Source: an uncultured Gammaproteobacteria bacterium
GTDB lineage: Bacteria > Pseudomonadota > Gammaproteobacteria > Steroidobacterales > Woeseiaceae
Length of the DNA: 64,000 nucleotides
Assembly: GCA_937899415.1 (NCBI GenBank)
Contig: CALBPI010000055.1
Coordinates: 46,211 to 110,210 of the forward strand
Reading direction: 5' to 3'
The notes below the pieces were generated by a model. That model saw only the letters and a list, made by a program, of their open reading frames with translations, was not told where the DNA came from and did not search any database. The translations under genes were made by a program, and so were the position numbers. Shown here in pieces: positions 28,469 to 36,718 of the stretch. Position 1 is the stretch's first letter; each line of letters begins with the position of its first letter.

Positions 28469-29848
28469 ATGTACCGCCTGATCCGTTTTGCTGTGTTCCT
28501 GCTCGTCGTCGTCGCAAGCCCGCTTGCGGCCCAAGCAACCGAGCGAACGGCGCTTGTTGGCGGCCGTCTCATCGACGGTTTCGGTCACGCGCCCATCGCG
28601 AATAGCGTCATCCTCATTAACGGTGACACGATTGGGGCGGTTGGCACCGTCAAGACACTGGCCGTGCCCGAGGGCTACACAGTGGTCTCGATGGAGGGCA
28701 TGGACGTGCTGCCCGGGCTTTGGGAGAGCCATGCCCATCTCATGATCAATGGGCACGCCGACTACCCGCACTGGATGGGCACCTACCCCGATCGCTTTGC
28801 GAGCGAGATCATGCCGGCGTCAGCCGCACAGTTGCTTTGGGCTGGCGTGACGTCGGCACGCGATCTCGGTGCGCCCCTCGAAGCCTCCGTGAGCGTCAAG
28901 CGGCGCGTGGACGCGGGCGAGATCCCCGGGCCGCGCCTGTTCATGTCGGGGCCGTTCTTGCAGGCGGAAGTCGACAACTGGCAGAAGGGCTTTCGATGGG
29001 CAGTCACGTCCGTTGCCGACGGGCGTCGCAAGGTTGCGCGCCTTGATGACGCGGGCATGGCCATCGTCAAGCTCATAGATCAGGACAAGATGCCGCGGCC
29101 CGTCGCGCAGGCGATTGTCGACGAGGCCCACGCGCGCGGCATGAAGGTCGTCGCGCATTCGCACCGCCCCGACGAGATTCGCGTCGGGCTCGAGATCGGC
29201 GTCGATAATTTTGAGCACACGGGGCTGACCACGGCACCCGAGTACCCGGCCGACATCATGGCCCAGCTCAAGGAACGCACGGCCACAGGTCGCGTTGCTG
29301 GCGGTCCGTTGTACTGGACGCCGACGGTTGAAGGACTCTGGAACTTCGACCGGACCGTCGGCAACCCCGAGAAGCTCGATGACCCGTGTTGGCAGCGCGG
29401 GCTCGCGCCCGACACCATCGCCGACATCCGCGCGTCTATCGAAAACCCGGGGCAGCTCGGCTATACGCGCCTTACGCCACTGCGCAAGCCGACACTAAAA
29501 CGCAAGATCGCCCAGCTTCGCGAGGCTGGTGTGGTGTTCCTCGTCGGCACCGACAGCGGCATCCCCATGAAATTTCACTGCCAATCGACTTGGAACGAGA
29601 TGGATGTGTTCGTTCGTGTCATGGGATTCGAGCCCATGGAAGTCATTCGCGCGGCCGTTTATTGGCCGGCCGTCATGATGGGTGTCGAGAGTGAGCTTGG
29701 GACGATTAGCGCCGGCAAGAAGGCCGACATCATCGCTGTCCGTGGCGACGTGCTGGCCTACATCAACCTGCTGCAGCACGTCGACTTCGTGATGAAGGGC
29801 GGTGTCGTCTACAAGCAAGGCGGCCGTGCTGCAGAGGGGCGTTGGTAG
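28469..29848 (+). CDS. exported amidohydrolase-family protein
   Basis: A 459-residue metal-dependent hydrolase with a signal peptide (about 1-22, FAVFLLVVVASPLAAQA). Amidohydrolase features are LVGGRLIDG at the start, the HxH metal motif in WESHAHLMI, the later VVAHSH histidine, and the GTDSGIP aspartate, followed by the C-terminal ISAGKKADIIAV strand. Substrate cannot be read; members of this exported group act on imides, dipeptides or lactones. ATG 28469 is preferred to the TTG at 28454 because it starts the signal peptide directly. Confidence 0.85.
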   Translation: MYRLIRFAVFLLVVVASPLAAQATERTALVGGRLIDGFGHAPIANSVILINGDTIGAVGTVKTLAVPEGYTVVSMEGMDVLPGLWESHAHLMINGHADYPHWMGTYPDRFASEIMPASAAQLLWAGVTSARDLGAPLEASVSVKRRVDAGEIPGPRLFMSGPFLQAEVDNWQKGFRWAVTSVADGRRKVARLDDAGMAIVKLIDQDKMPRPVAQAIVDEAHARGMKVVAHSHRPDEIRVGLEIGVDNFEHTGLTTAPEYPADIMAQLKERTATGRVAGGPLYWTPTVEGLWNFDRTVGNPEKLDDPCWQRGLAPDTIADIRASIENPGQLGYTRLTPLRKPTLKRKIAQLREAGVVFLVGTDSGIPMKFHCQSTWNEMDVFVRVMGFEPMEVIRAAVYWPAVMMGVESELGTISAGKKADIIAVRGDVLAYINLLQHVDFVMKGGVVYKQGGRAAEGRW

Positions 29849-29891
29849 CCGAACGCGGGCGCGGCGCGAGTCCGCATCGCGCCGGGATCAC

Positions 29892-30650
29892 TCAGCGTTT
29901 GTGTTCGGGGCTCTGGAAGTCGGTGTGGCAGCCCGCGTCCCAGACTTCGGGCTGGTTGCCGTGCGCCGGGATGCCGCCCTGGTCTTTCAGCATGCGCGCG
30001 AGGTGCAGGCAGTTCCAGACGAGGAACGTCGTGTTGCGGTTCGTAAAGTCGTTCTCGGGGCCGCCCGAGCCTTCGTCGCGGTATGAAGGCCCCGGGCCCG
30101 CTTCGCCCATCCAGCCCGCGTCGGCCTGTGGCGGCACTGTGTAGCCGATGTGCGAGAGCGAGAACAGGATGTTCATGGCGCAGTGTTTGACGCCGTCTTC
30201 GTTGCCCGTGATGAGCGTGGCACCAACCTTGCCGTAGTCACGGTACTGACCCTTGTCGTTAAAGCTGTGGGTGTAGCCGTACATGCGCTCGAGCACGCGG
30301 TTGCAGACCGAGCTTTTCTCACCGAGCCAGACCGAGGTGCAAACGATGAGAATGTCACACGCGTCGACTTTGGCCTGGATCTGCGGCCAGTCGTCGCGGT
30401 CCCATTCGGGCGTTTCTGACATGTCCTTGCCGAGCCCCGCCGGAATCTCGTAGTCGACGGGGCGAATGGTCTCACTGGCCACGCCGTTCGCATCGAAGAT
30501 TCGCTTGGCGACGTTGATGAGGCCTTCTGTGTGCGAGAGGACCGGCGTCCGGTTCAACGTGCAGTTGAGAAACAGGGCCGTCAGGTCGTCGTATTTGGCC
30601 GGCGCGTGCTTGCACTGCGTGTCCGTGATGTTTTTGAGTTGGTCGGTCAT
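29892..30650 (-). CDS. flavodoxin-fold NADPH-dependent FMN reductase family protein
   Basis: A 252-residue cytosolic protein. The flavodoxin-like core is visible: LTALFLNCTLNR, then a helix (HTEGLINVAKRIFD), CDILIVCTSVWLGEKSS (the flavin phosphate region) and KVGATLITGNEDG. It probably binds FMN and reduces quinones, nitro compounds or iron complexes; the substrate is unknown. GGAGAG precedes the ATG. A 107-base gap separates it from the operon upstream. Confidence 0.8.
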   Translation of the reverse strand: MTDQLKNITDTQCKHAPAKYDDLTALFLNCTLNRTPVLSHTEGLINVAKRIFDANGVASETIRPVDYEIPAGLGKDMSETPEWDRDDWPQIQAKVDACDILIVCTSVWLGEKSSVCNRVLERMYGYTHSFNDKGQYRDYGKVGATLITGNEDGVKHCAMNILFSLSHIGYTVPPQADAGWMGEAGPGPSYRDEGSGGPENDFTNRNTTFLVWNCLHLARMLKDQGGIPAHGNQPEVWDAGCHTDFQSPEHKR

Positions 30651-30757
30651 GGTGTTCTCTCCCCAAGAGCTTTGTCATTCACGGAGCCGGGGACCCCGGC
30701 GGTGGCGGATAGATTACACGAGCAAGTCGGCACGGGTGTTGGCGCATGGGCGGATCG

Positions 30758-31390
30758 TCAGAGGTAGGCGATGCGTCGTAGCCGCCACTTGAGTCGCACA
30801 TGCCCAAGCCCCACAAGGCCCAGCGTCGGGTGGTTCGGCAAGCCACTGTTCTTGAGCTTCGCGTTCGCCAGAGCGCGTTTGGCGTGGGTTTTCGCTTCGT
30901 CGCGCCGCCCCATATCTGCCGACAGCATCGCTTTGGTGGCCGACACCTTGAAACGCTTGGCGGGGAAGATACCGCCGTCGTCGGTTTGATCCAAAAAGGC
31001 CAGTGTTGCGTCGTACTCGTCGCGTACCCGGTGTACAGCGACGAGATAGGGAAACTCCAGCAGGCCCTGGCTCGGCCAGGCTGCGCTGCCATCGGATCGC
31101 TTCCGTGATATGGCGCGCTTGTAAGCCCCGAGACAAGCCTGCAGATCACCGCGCGTCAGATGCGCAGCCGCGATGGCATCAAGCACGCGAACATCCTGAA
31201 ACGCGTCTTTCCTCGTTTCGAAGAACAACTCGGCGAGCCGCAGGGCGATGTCGCTGTCATGGGGTGCGATGGTCAGCGTCTGAATCGCGAGGTACTGATC
31301 ACGCTGGCTACGCGCGCGCTCCAGTTTTTCCATGAACGCACGTTCAATCTCGGCGTTCCAAGTGGTGTTGCGAAACCAGTCACCGCTCAT
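30758..31390 (-). CDS. hypothetical helical (TPR-like) protein
   Basis: A 210-residue protein, apparently all helical, with TPR-like spacing (RVLDAIAAAHLTRGDLQACL, YDATLAFLDQTDDGG, ATKAMLSADMGRRDEAKTHA). I chose ATG 31390 (MSGDWFRNTTWN) because it overlaps the upstream DUF1272 stop by 11 bases; a start at 31438 would lie deeper in that gene. It has no signal peptide. It is probably the last gene of the operon that begins at 33774. The function is unknown. Confidence 0.68.
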   Translation of the reverse strand: MSGDWFRNTTWNAEIERAFMEKLERARSQRDQYLAIQTLTIAPHDSDIALRLAELFFETRKDAFQDVRVLDAIAAAHLTRGDLQACLGAYKRAISRKRSDGSAAWPSQGLLEFPYLVAVHRVRDEYDATLAFLDQTDDGGIFPAKRFKVSATKAMLSADMGRRDEAKTHAKRALANAKLKNSGLPNHPTLGLVGLGHVRLKWRLRRIAYL

Positions 31391-31688
31391 GCGGTGGAAT
31401 GTGCCCGACGGCGGCCACCAGTGCTGCATGCGCTTCAAGGTCGACGGGCTGGTGGCGGACTACGGTGGTGGCCGGGTCTTTGCCCAGGTAGTTGCCGCCC
31501 TTGCGGTTGTGCGCCGGCCGGATGGGCCTCGGCATAAAGTTGCCGCCGCAATTGGGGCATACCGACTGCAGCACACCGTCCACACAGATCGCGCAGAACG
31601 TGCATTCGTAGGTGCAGATGCGCGCCTCGGTCGACTCAGGCGGCAACGCGCAGTTGCAGTTCTGGCAGGTGGGCATCAGCTTGAGCAT
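31380..31688 (-). CDS. DUF1272 zinc-ribbon-like protein
   Basis: A 102-residue protein matching DUF1272: MLKLMPTCQNCNCALPP, STEARICTYECTFCAICV and CPNCGGNFMPRPIRP. Four CxxC-type pairs suggest a zinc-binding module. The C-terminal extension of about 40 residues is longer than many members. Function is unknown. It sits seven bases after the NTF2-like gene. Confidence 0.85.
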   Translation of the reverse strand: MLKLMPTCQNCNCALPPESTEARICTYECTFCAICVDGVLQSVCPNCGGNFMPRPIRPAHNRKGGNYLGKDPATTVVRHQPVDLEAHAALVAAVGHIPPHER

Positions 31689-31695
31689 GGTGGCC

Positions 31696-32097
31696 TCAGC
31701 TACCGCGCAGCTGGCGAAGGTCCTTGGCGGTTAGCACTTCGCGAATCAGTGTGCTGTCGTAAAACGAATGCACGCTCGCGATCTGACCGTCGATGACCGT
31801 GATCCAGTCGCAGGCGGGCACAACCCCTTGCGGTGTGTGGTTGTCAAACCAGACGGCGGCCTGGTCACCTTCCGACACAATGTTCTGAATGCTGAGTTTG
31901 TGGACGTGTCCGCTGGCGATAGGCGCCACGGTCTCCAGGTAATGCTCGCGGCCCTCCAACTTGCCGAACGGACTGTCGTGAACAAACCCTTCCGTCAGTG
32001 TCGCGCGCAGCCAGTCGAGATCCATGGAATTCCAGGCCTCGATCCAGGCTCCGGCGAGCGCGCCTGATTCTGATTCGGTGTGCGCTGTGTCTGTCAT
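31696..32097 (-). CDS. SnoaL/NTF2-like protein
   Basis: A 133-residue protein with the NTF2-like cone fold: an N-terminal helix (LAGAWIEAWNSMDLDWL), then FVHDSPFGKLEGREHYLETV and VPACDWITVIDGQIASVHSFYD. This fold serves small isomerases, hydrolases and binding proteins, and no specific role is visible. ATG 32097 is preferred to GTG 32100 for its spacing from CGGAG. It is part of the 33774-to-30758 operon. Confidence 0.75.
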   Translation of the reverse strand: MTDTAHTESESGALAGAWIEAWNSMDLDWLRATLTEGFVHDSPFGKLEGREHYLETVAPIASGHVHKLSIQNIVSEGDQAAVWFDNHTPQGVVPACDWITVIDGQIASVHSFYDSTLIREVLTAKDLRQLRGS

Positions 32098-32109
32098 CAC
32101 TCGTCTCCG

Positions 32110-32388
32110 CTAGGACACCGTGACCCCGCGCCAGAATGCGACGTGGTCCTTAATCTCTGCCGCCGCATCCTTGGGTGCCGCGTAGTACCACGCGGCATCG
32201 GCGTTCTTCTGGCCGTCAACGACAATGGTGTAGTAGTTGGCCGTACCTTTCCACGGGCAGCCCGTCGTCGTCGCGCTGGACTCCAGGTAGTCGTGGTTGA
32301 TCGAATCCGGCGGAAAGTAGTGATTGCCCTCAACGACTACCGTGTTGTCACTCTCGGCGATCATCGCGCCGTTCCAGGTTGCTTTCAT
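32110..32388 (-). CDS. DUF427 protein
   Basis: A 92-residue single-domain DUF427 protein. Family text: MKATWNGAMIAESDNTVVVEG, YFPPDSI, TTGCPWKGTANYYTI and AAWYYAAPKDAAAEIKDHVAFW. The fold is a small beta sandwich of unknown function. Its ATG overlaps the stop of the upstream gene (ATGA), so translation is probably coupled. Confidence 0.9.
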   Translation of the reverse strand: MKATWNGAMIAESDNTVVVEGNHYFPPDSINHDYLESSATTTGCPWKGTANYYTIVVDGQKNADAAWYYAAPKDAAAEIKDHVAFWRGVTVS

Positions 32389-33209
32389 GTGTCCTCCAGA
32401 GCTTTGAATGCGACTCGTGCTGCCGTGGTCAGCAGCCGGGCCATATCGGTGTCCGCGGTGATGCGGGTGGCCGGCATCACCATCGATACAAAGCCTTCCC
32501 GGTGCCAGTGCAGGGGCTCGGGTGCTTCGGGCAGCGCCTCGGGCGGCGGCCAGGGCGTGCAGTAATAGTACGGCTCCGCGTAGCTCGCGTCGCCCGGTGA
32601 CAGGCCTATGCCGACGGAGCGGGCATGCTCGGGATCACCGGTATCGAGCGCGAACAGTACGCCCAGGTCGAAATGGTGGGGCCAGCAGCGCAGGTTTGGT
32701 GCTGTGACCGCACGGTCGCGATAAGCTGAAACCACCACTGTGAGCGCAGACTCGGCCGCCCCGTACCAGGCGCCCAGCGCACGTGTTTGCGCTTCGATGT
32801 GGGTGTCCGTGAATCCCGCATAGTCGACGGCATCGAGCGAGTAGGGCATTTCGGCGTGTTCAACGCCGCGCAGACCGGATGCGGCGAGATGCGCGTTGCA
32901 CCACTCGGTGAGGGTCGCGTCGGTTTGGCCGGCGCAGTCGAGTGCATCGGCCACGGCACCCGACTCCAGCCAGATCAAATGGTGGTCCGAAAACCGAAAA
33001 CCGAGCTGTGGGCTACGAGCCTCTGCGAGCGGGTGCCCCACAAGCGCCGTCAGACCCTGGTGCCAGCTCAGGTTGGAATGACCATCGTCGTCGGCTGCGG
33101 GCAGGTTGGCGCGTGCGGCGCGCGAGGGCCACTGGATGGCGGCGTGACACAGCGTACGCGCCGGAGTCAGCGCTTTCGGGTCCACGTCGAGCAGCGACGT
33201 GTCAGGCAT
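32385..33209 (-). CDS. conserved hypothetical protein
   Basis: A 274-residue soluble protein without recognised domain. Notable segments are SWHQGLTALVGHPL, FRFSDHHLIWL, LRCWPHHFDLGVLFALD, YAEPYYYCTPWPPP and LHWHREGFVSMVM, all rich in His, Trp and Tyr, which may suggest a metal or cofactor site. It overlaps the cysteine hydrolase upstream by eight bases and DUF427 downstream by four. No function is assigned. Confidence 0.7.
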   Translation of the reverse strand: MPDTSLLDVDPKALTPARTLCHAAIQWPSRAARANLPAADDDGHSNLSWHQGLTALVGHPLAEARSPQLGFRFSDHHLIWLESGAVADALDCAGQTDATLTEWCNAHLAASGLRGVEHAEMPYSLDAVDYAGFTDTHIEAQTRALGAWYGAAESALTVVVSAYRDRAVTAPNLRCWPHHFDLGVLFALDTGDPEHARSVGIGLSPGDASYAEPYYYCTPWPPPEALPEAPEPLHWHREGFVSMVMPATRITADTDMARLLTTAARVAFKALEDT

Positions 33210-33774
33210 GGCGGCTCATCTCGGCGACCAGGGCTTGCGTGGTGACGAGCGTCGCGAATTCACCCCCGAGGCTGGCAAGCGCCGTCTCGTGCATGGTCGT
33301 CGCGCAGAAGTGCTGGCCTTCTGGCGCCGTGCGTTCGTGCGTTGCTGTCGCGTCGGTCACAACCGTGGTGTCGAAGCCCAGGTTGGCGGCCATGCGCGCT
33401 GTGGTCGACACACAGTGGTCGGTCGTGAAGCCCGCGCACACGATTGCGTTGATACTGGCGTCGCGGAGATGGCTCTCGAGGTTTGTACCGATGAACCCGC
33501 TGTTTACGGTTTTGGCAAATACGGGCTCGCCGGGCAAAGGCTCGGCTTCGGGTTTGAAGGCATGCCCCGGCGCGCCCGGGCGCAGCGGTGAGTCGGGCCA
33601 GACGGAATCGTGCCGGACGTGCAGGACGGGCAAGCCGAGACCGCGCCAGCACTCCAGCAACGTCGCGATGTGCGCCTCCGCCTGCGGGTTGTTACGCCGA
33701 CCGCACACGGGGCTGTCGATGCCCTGCTGAGCGTCGATGATGATGAGCGCCGTGGGTTCGCTGCGTCCGGCCAT
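33202..33774 (-). CDS. isochorismatase-family cysteine hydrolase
   Basis: A 190-residue hydrolase with the catalytic triad in place: Asp14 (IIIDAQQG), Lys88 (VFAKTVNSGFIGT) and Cys121 (TTDHCVSTTA). Members hydrolyse amides or vinyl ethers such as nicotinamide, N-carbamoyl compounds or isochorismate; the substrate here is not evident. It is the first gene of a six-gene minus-strand operon and is divergent from an enoyl-CoA hydratase-like gene. Confidence 0.88.
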   Translation of the reverse strand: MAGRSEPTALIIIDAQQGIDSPVCGRRNNPQAEAHIATLLECWRGLGLPVLHVRHDSVWPDSPLRPGAPGHAFKPEAEPLPGEPVFAKTVNSGFIGTNLESHLRDASINAIVCAGFTTDHCVSTTARMAANLGFDTTVVTDATATHERTAPEGQHFCATTMHETALASLGGEFATLVTTQALVAEMSRHA

Positions 33775-33796
33775 GCGTTGAGCTTACAATGCCCCC

Positions 33797-34582
33797 ATGA
33801 CGGATATCCCGACTTTCGACACGCTGGCCGTGTCTGCAACGGACGCGATAGGCCACCTCACGCTGAATCAACCCGATCGGCTCAACGCGCTCTCGTCACA
33901 GGTGCTTTCCGAGGTGATTGCAGCGGCACGCTGGTTTGATTCGAAGGCGGCAGTGAAGGTGGTCGTCGTGACCGGCGCGGGCCGGGCGTTTTCAGCGGGT
34001 GCTGATCTCGGCACGTTCCAGGCTGCGGACGGTGCGCGCGCGACGCGAGAGGCCGCGGACCTCGGCCGGCAGATGGCCGAGGCACTCGAAGCCATGCGCC
34101 CGGTCAGTATCGCGGGCATCCATGGCTGGTGCGTCGGCGGCGGTTTGGTGCTGGCGGCAGCCTGTGACCTCCGGCTCGCAACAGAGAGCGCTCAGTTCTC
34201 GATTCCCGAGGTCGATTTGGGCATTCCATTGGCCTGGGGTGGTATCCCGCGACTCGTGCGGGAGATCGGGCCTGCCCTGACGCGTGAGCTCGTCATGACC
34301 TGCCGACCCTTCGGCGCCGACGAGGCGAAGCGTGCCGGGTTTCTTAATGATGTGGTGGCAGAGGACGCGCTCGAGGCCCGCGTTGCCGCGCTTGCCGAGT
34401 CGCTGGCCGCGAAACCGGGGCACGCCTTGTTTTCAACAAAGCGCCACGTCAATGCGGTGACGTCGCAGATGACGGGCACGGCGCGAAGCTGGTCTGATGC
34501 GGATGGTCTGCTGACGGGTCTCAATGACCCCGAGTGCGAAGCCGCGCGACAGGACTACCTGCGCAATCGCCGCAAGTCCTGA
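33797..34582 (+). CDS. enoyl-CoA hydratase/isomerase family protein
   Basis: A 261-residue crotonase-fold enzyme. The oxyanion-hole segments are AFSAGADLG and GIHGWCVGGGLVLAAACDLRLA, followed by FSIPEVDLGIPLAWGGIPRLV. The position of the second catalytic Glu is compatible with hydratase or isomerase chemistry on acyl-CoAs. The acyl substrate cannot be told. The stop overlaps a palindrome shared with the convergent gene. Confidence 0.88.
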   Translation: MTDIPTFDTLAVSATDAIGHLTLNQPDRLNALSSQVLSEVIAAARWFDSKAAVKVVVVTGAGRAFSAGADLGTFQAADGARATREAADLGRQMAEALEAMRPVSIAGIHGWCVGGGLVLAAACDLRLATESAQFSIPEVDLGIPLAWGGIPRLVREIGPALTRELVMTCRPFGADEAKRAGFLNDVVAEDALEARVAALAESLAAKPGHALFSTKRHVNAVTSQMTGTARSWSDADGLLTGLNDPECEAARQDYLRNRRKS

Positions 34583-34599
34583 CCGCCTGATCAGGCGGT
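34582..34599. terminator. 18-bp perfect palindrome between convergent genes
   Basis: ACCGCCTGATCAGGCGGT is a perfect palindrome that overlaps the last base of the stop of the crotonase-fold gene and the stop codon of the transglutaminase-like gene. It could act as a two-way terminator, although neither side has a T-run. Confidence 0.45.
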
Positions 34600-35271
34600 T
34601 GCGAGGTCGCGTACGCGCATGCGTTCAATGCGCAGGTTGGCTGCCCGCATCGCGATGGGCGCGATTAGACGAGTGGGCATGAGCAGCGTGTTGTAACGCA
34701 GTGGCCCGACGCGGTGTTGGTAGGCAGGGGACGCGAAAAACGTCTCCAGGTCATCAACGGGGTCGTGCAATTCGTAGATCATGCTGTCGGTGGCGACCTG
34801 CGAGAATGCGTTGCTGCGTCCGTCCCACTTGCCCGTCGCCGTGGCGTGGCAGCCGTAGCCCAATGCCCGCCCGTCACGGCGCAGTCGGTCGATGGCGCTG
34901 CGGCGCAATGCAGGGTCGTCGATGTAGCTGTCGAGACGCAGCCACTGTCCCTCGAGGTTGACCTCGGTGAACAGGTGGGAGAGGCGAGCGGGGGTGTCAG
35001 CAGTGCCCCGAAGGATATCGTTGCCGATCGTTGCTGGACGTAATCGTGCCTCAAACCCTGCGGTGCGAAACAGCGCGATCATGAGTGAGGCCTGCGGGTT
35101 GCAGTGGCCGATGCCCAGCTGCAGCGTGCGTTCTGGCGTTGCCGCGTCGAAGTAGGGCGTAAACCCAAACAGCACTTCGTCACGTACGACATCGTGCAGT
35201 GCAATCGCAAGTTCCCGGGGGGAGTGGGCTGTACTTCGGCACTGGTCGACGACCGCCTGAACACGTTGCAT
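34591..35271 (-). CDS. transglutaminase-like cysteine protein
   Basis: A 226-residue soluble protein with the transglutaminase/papain-like core: Cys57 (LGIGHCNPQASLM), His99 (LSHLFTEVNLEGQW) and Asp114 (LRLDSYID), in the expected order and spacing. Bacterial members are mostly predicted proteases or amidases. There is no signal peptide, so it acts in the cytosol. CAGGGAG precedes the ATG. Confidence 0.8.
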   Translation of the reverse strand: MQRVQAVVDQCRSTAHSPRELAIALHDVVRDEVLFGFTPYFDAATPERTLQLGIGHCNPQASLMIALFRTAGFEARLRPATIGNDILRGTADTPARLSHLFTEVNLEGQWLRLDSYIDDPALRRSAIDRLRRDGRALGYGCHATATGKWDGRSNAFSQVATDSMIYELHDPVDDLETFFASPAYQHRVGPLRYNTLLMPTRLIAPIAMRAANLRIERMRVRDLATA

Positions 35272-35347
35272 AGGCGATCTCCCTGTCGCCGGGTGGACCT
35301 CTGTGTATTCGGGTGGTGGCGTGCGTTCGGATGCAGGCAGGTGACGG

Positions 35348-36169
35348 CTAGCGGCGCGGGACGCGCTTCACAACAGTCCCCGCGATGAAGTCATGGACGG
35401 CTCGGCGCTTCTTGTTGAACAACATCGTGATGACTTCAAGCAGAAACCAAATGCCCAGGAGCGCTTCGTGGAAATCGTATGCGGTGGGCGAGCCATCGTC
35501 CGACAGGTTGCCAGTGCTGATCTGAATCACGGCTCCTATCGTTGCCACGACGCCACTGATGAGCGGCACAACATCGCGCAACATGGATTGACGGATTGTG
35601 AGCCCGCGGGCTTCAGAGACATCCACCACCTTGACGGCGGTGGCCATCTTTCCAAGCGTCTGACCGTACTCGGCGTGCATGACGATGGGGTAGCCGATGA
35701 TCATGACATTCATGATGATCAGCAATGGCAGGATTGCCCAACCGGTGTCCGCGCCCCTGTTCAGAATGATCGGGGAGATGACCAACAGAAAGACCATGGC
35801 CACCACTGTGACGAACAGTCCGTCGATGAACTGTGCAATGAAGCGGCGCCAGAAGGTCTTGTAGCGCTTGTCTTCGGGGATCGGGGGCCGCTCGGGCTTT
35901 GCGTTCTCGGTTCGCGATTCGGCCGCCTGGCGCTGCGACGCCAGTGCGTTGATTCTGTCCGCAAGCGTTTCGGCGAATTCCGGGTGCTTGTGATGATCCA
36001 GTAGTCGCCAGCACTCGAGTAGCTCGCGTTCGGTCTGACCGTCTCGCGATGCAATCTCATCGACCAACGACGCATACGAATCTGGCACGCGCTCACGGTC
36101 GATGTAGTTGAGCACCTGATAGAGCTCGCGCAGCGAGCAGCTCGCGTAGTCGGTTGGGGCCGTGTCCAT
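35348..36169 (-). CDS. RDD-family membrane protein
   Basis: A 273-residue protein. The N-terminal about 115 residues are soluble and helical. The C-terminal RDD domain has three to four membrane segments: FWRRFIAQFIDGLFVTVVAM, ISPIILNR, then ILPLLIIMNVMIIGYPIVM, GQTLGKMATAVKVVD, and FNKKRRAVHDFIAGTVVKR at the end. RDD proteins have been linked to transport but function is unsettled. The glycine-zipper gene upstream is on the same strand. Confidence 0.85.
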   Translation of the reverse strand: MDTAPTDYASCSLRELYQVLNYIDRERVPDSYASLVDEIASRDGQTERELLECWRLLDHHKHPEFAETLADRINALASQRQAAESRTENAKPERPPIPEDKRYKTFWRRFIAQFIDGLFVTVVAMVFLLVISPIILNRGADTGWAILPLLIIMNVMIIGYPIVMHAEYGQTLGKMATAVKVVDVSEARGLTIRQSMLRDVVPLISGVVATIGAVIQISTGNLSDDGSPTAYDFHEALLGIWFLLEVITMLFNKKRRAVHDFIAGTVVKRVPRR

Positions 36170-36227
36170 CGCGCGGCGTTAAGCGACGGGAGTGTTGGGG
36201 ATCGGCTGCGGCAGCGCAGGTCGCCGT

Positions 36228-36392
36228 CTACTCATCGAGGTTCTTGTCCTTGCCAGACATGGCAACACCAAGACCGGCGCCGATGGCGATGCCAATCCCC
36301 AGGCCGGCGGCGAGATTATCGATGGCAATACCCAGTGCGACGCCAATCGACATCCCGAGTGCGATTCCCAAGGGCAGTTTGTTGTTATTCAT
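36228..36392 (-). CDS. 54-residue glycine-zipper membrane peptide
   Basis: A 54-residue protein translated by hand from ATG 36392 to TAG 36228. It starts MNNNKLPLGIALGM, continues with Gly/Ala/Ile repeats (GVALGIAI, GLGIGIAIGAGLGVAM) and ends SGKDKNLDE. The alternating small residues fit two tightly packed membrane helices. It lies 58 bases upstream of the RDD gene on the same strand, and a similar small protein is at 38132. Function is unknown. Confidence 0.65.
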   Translation of the reverse strand: MNNNKLPLGIALGMSIGVALGIAIDNLAAGLGIGIAIGAGLGVAMSGKDKNLDE

Positions 36393-36425
36393 GCCCGGAG
36401 CATACGCGCTGGCCCCAGTTCTGCG

Positions 36426-36458
36426 TTGACAAATTGTTATTTATGTACCATGATAACA
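36426..36458 (+). promoter_or_regulatory. promoter and operator-like palindrome
   Basis: A consensus -35 TTGACA (36426-36431) is followed after 17 bases by CATGAT, a weak -10. Overlapping it is an imperfect palindrome, TGTTAT-N12-ATAACA (36435-36458), with ATGTACCAT at its centre. It lies directly before the start codon at 36461, so bound protein would block transcription. Autoregulation by the downstream RHH-like protein is possible. Confidence 0.5.
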
Positions 36459-36460
36459 TC

Positions 36461-36718
36461 ATGAGAAAGCAAGTCGAACGCGTTCAAACGGGCGTACGCA
36501 TTGAAAAACGCCTTCTAAAAGTGCTCAAGGCGCTGGCCGAGCAATTGGATATGACCTTGGGGGACTTACTCGAGGGCATCACGCTGCATGCGCTGGAAGG
36601 CAAGGCGCCGTTCTCGGACCCGACGCTTGCGAAGATCCGGCAGCTTAAGTCGGTGTATGACCTCGATCTGACGGCAGACGATAGCCATCAACTGGACGAG
36701 GCGGGCACGGGGCGCTAG
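36461..36718 (+). CDS. small ribbon-helix-helix-like protein
   Basis: An 85-residue protein. The segment TGVRIEKRLLKVLKALAEQL followed by DMTLGDLLEGITLHALEG resembles a ribbon-helix-helix DNA-binding unit, though the match is weak. ATG 36461 is chosen because it follows the promoter/palindrome directly; an in-frame ATG at 36443 lies inside that palindrome. Its stop overlaps the stop of the convergent cupin gene. No toxin-like partner is adjacent. Confidence 0.6.
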   Translation: MRKQVERVQTGVRIEKRLLKVLKALAEQLDMTLGDLLEGITLHALEGKAPFSDPTLAKIRQLKSVYDLDLTADDSHQLDEAGTGR

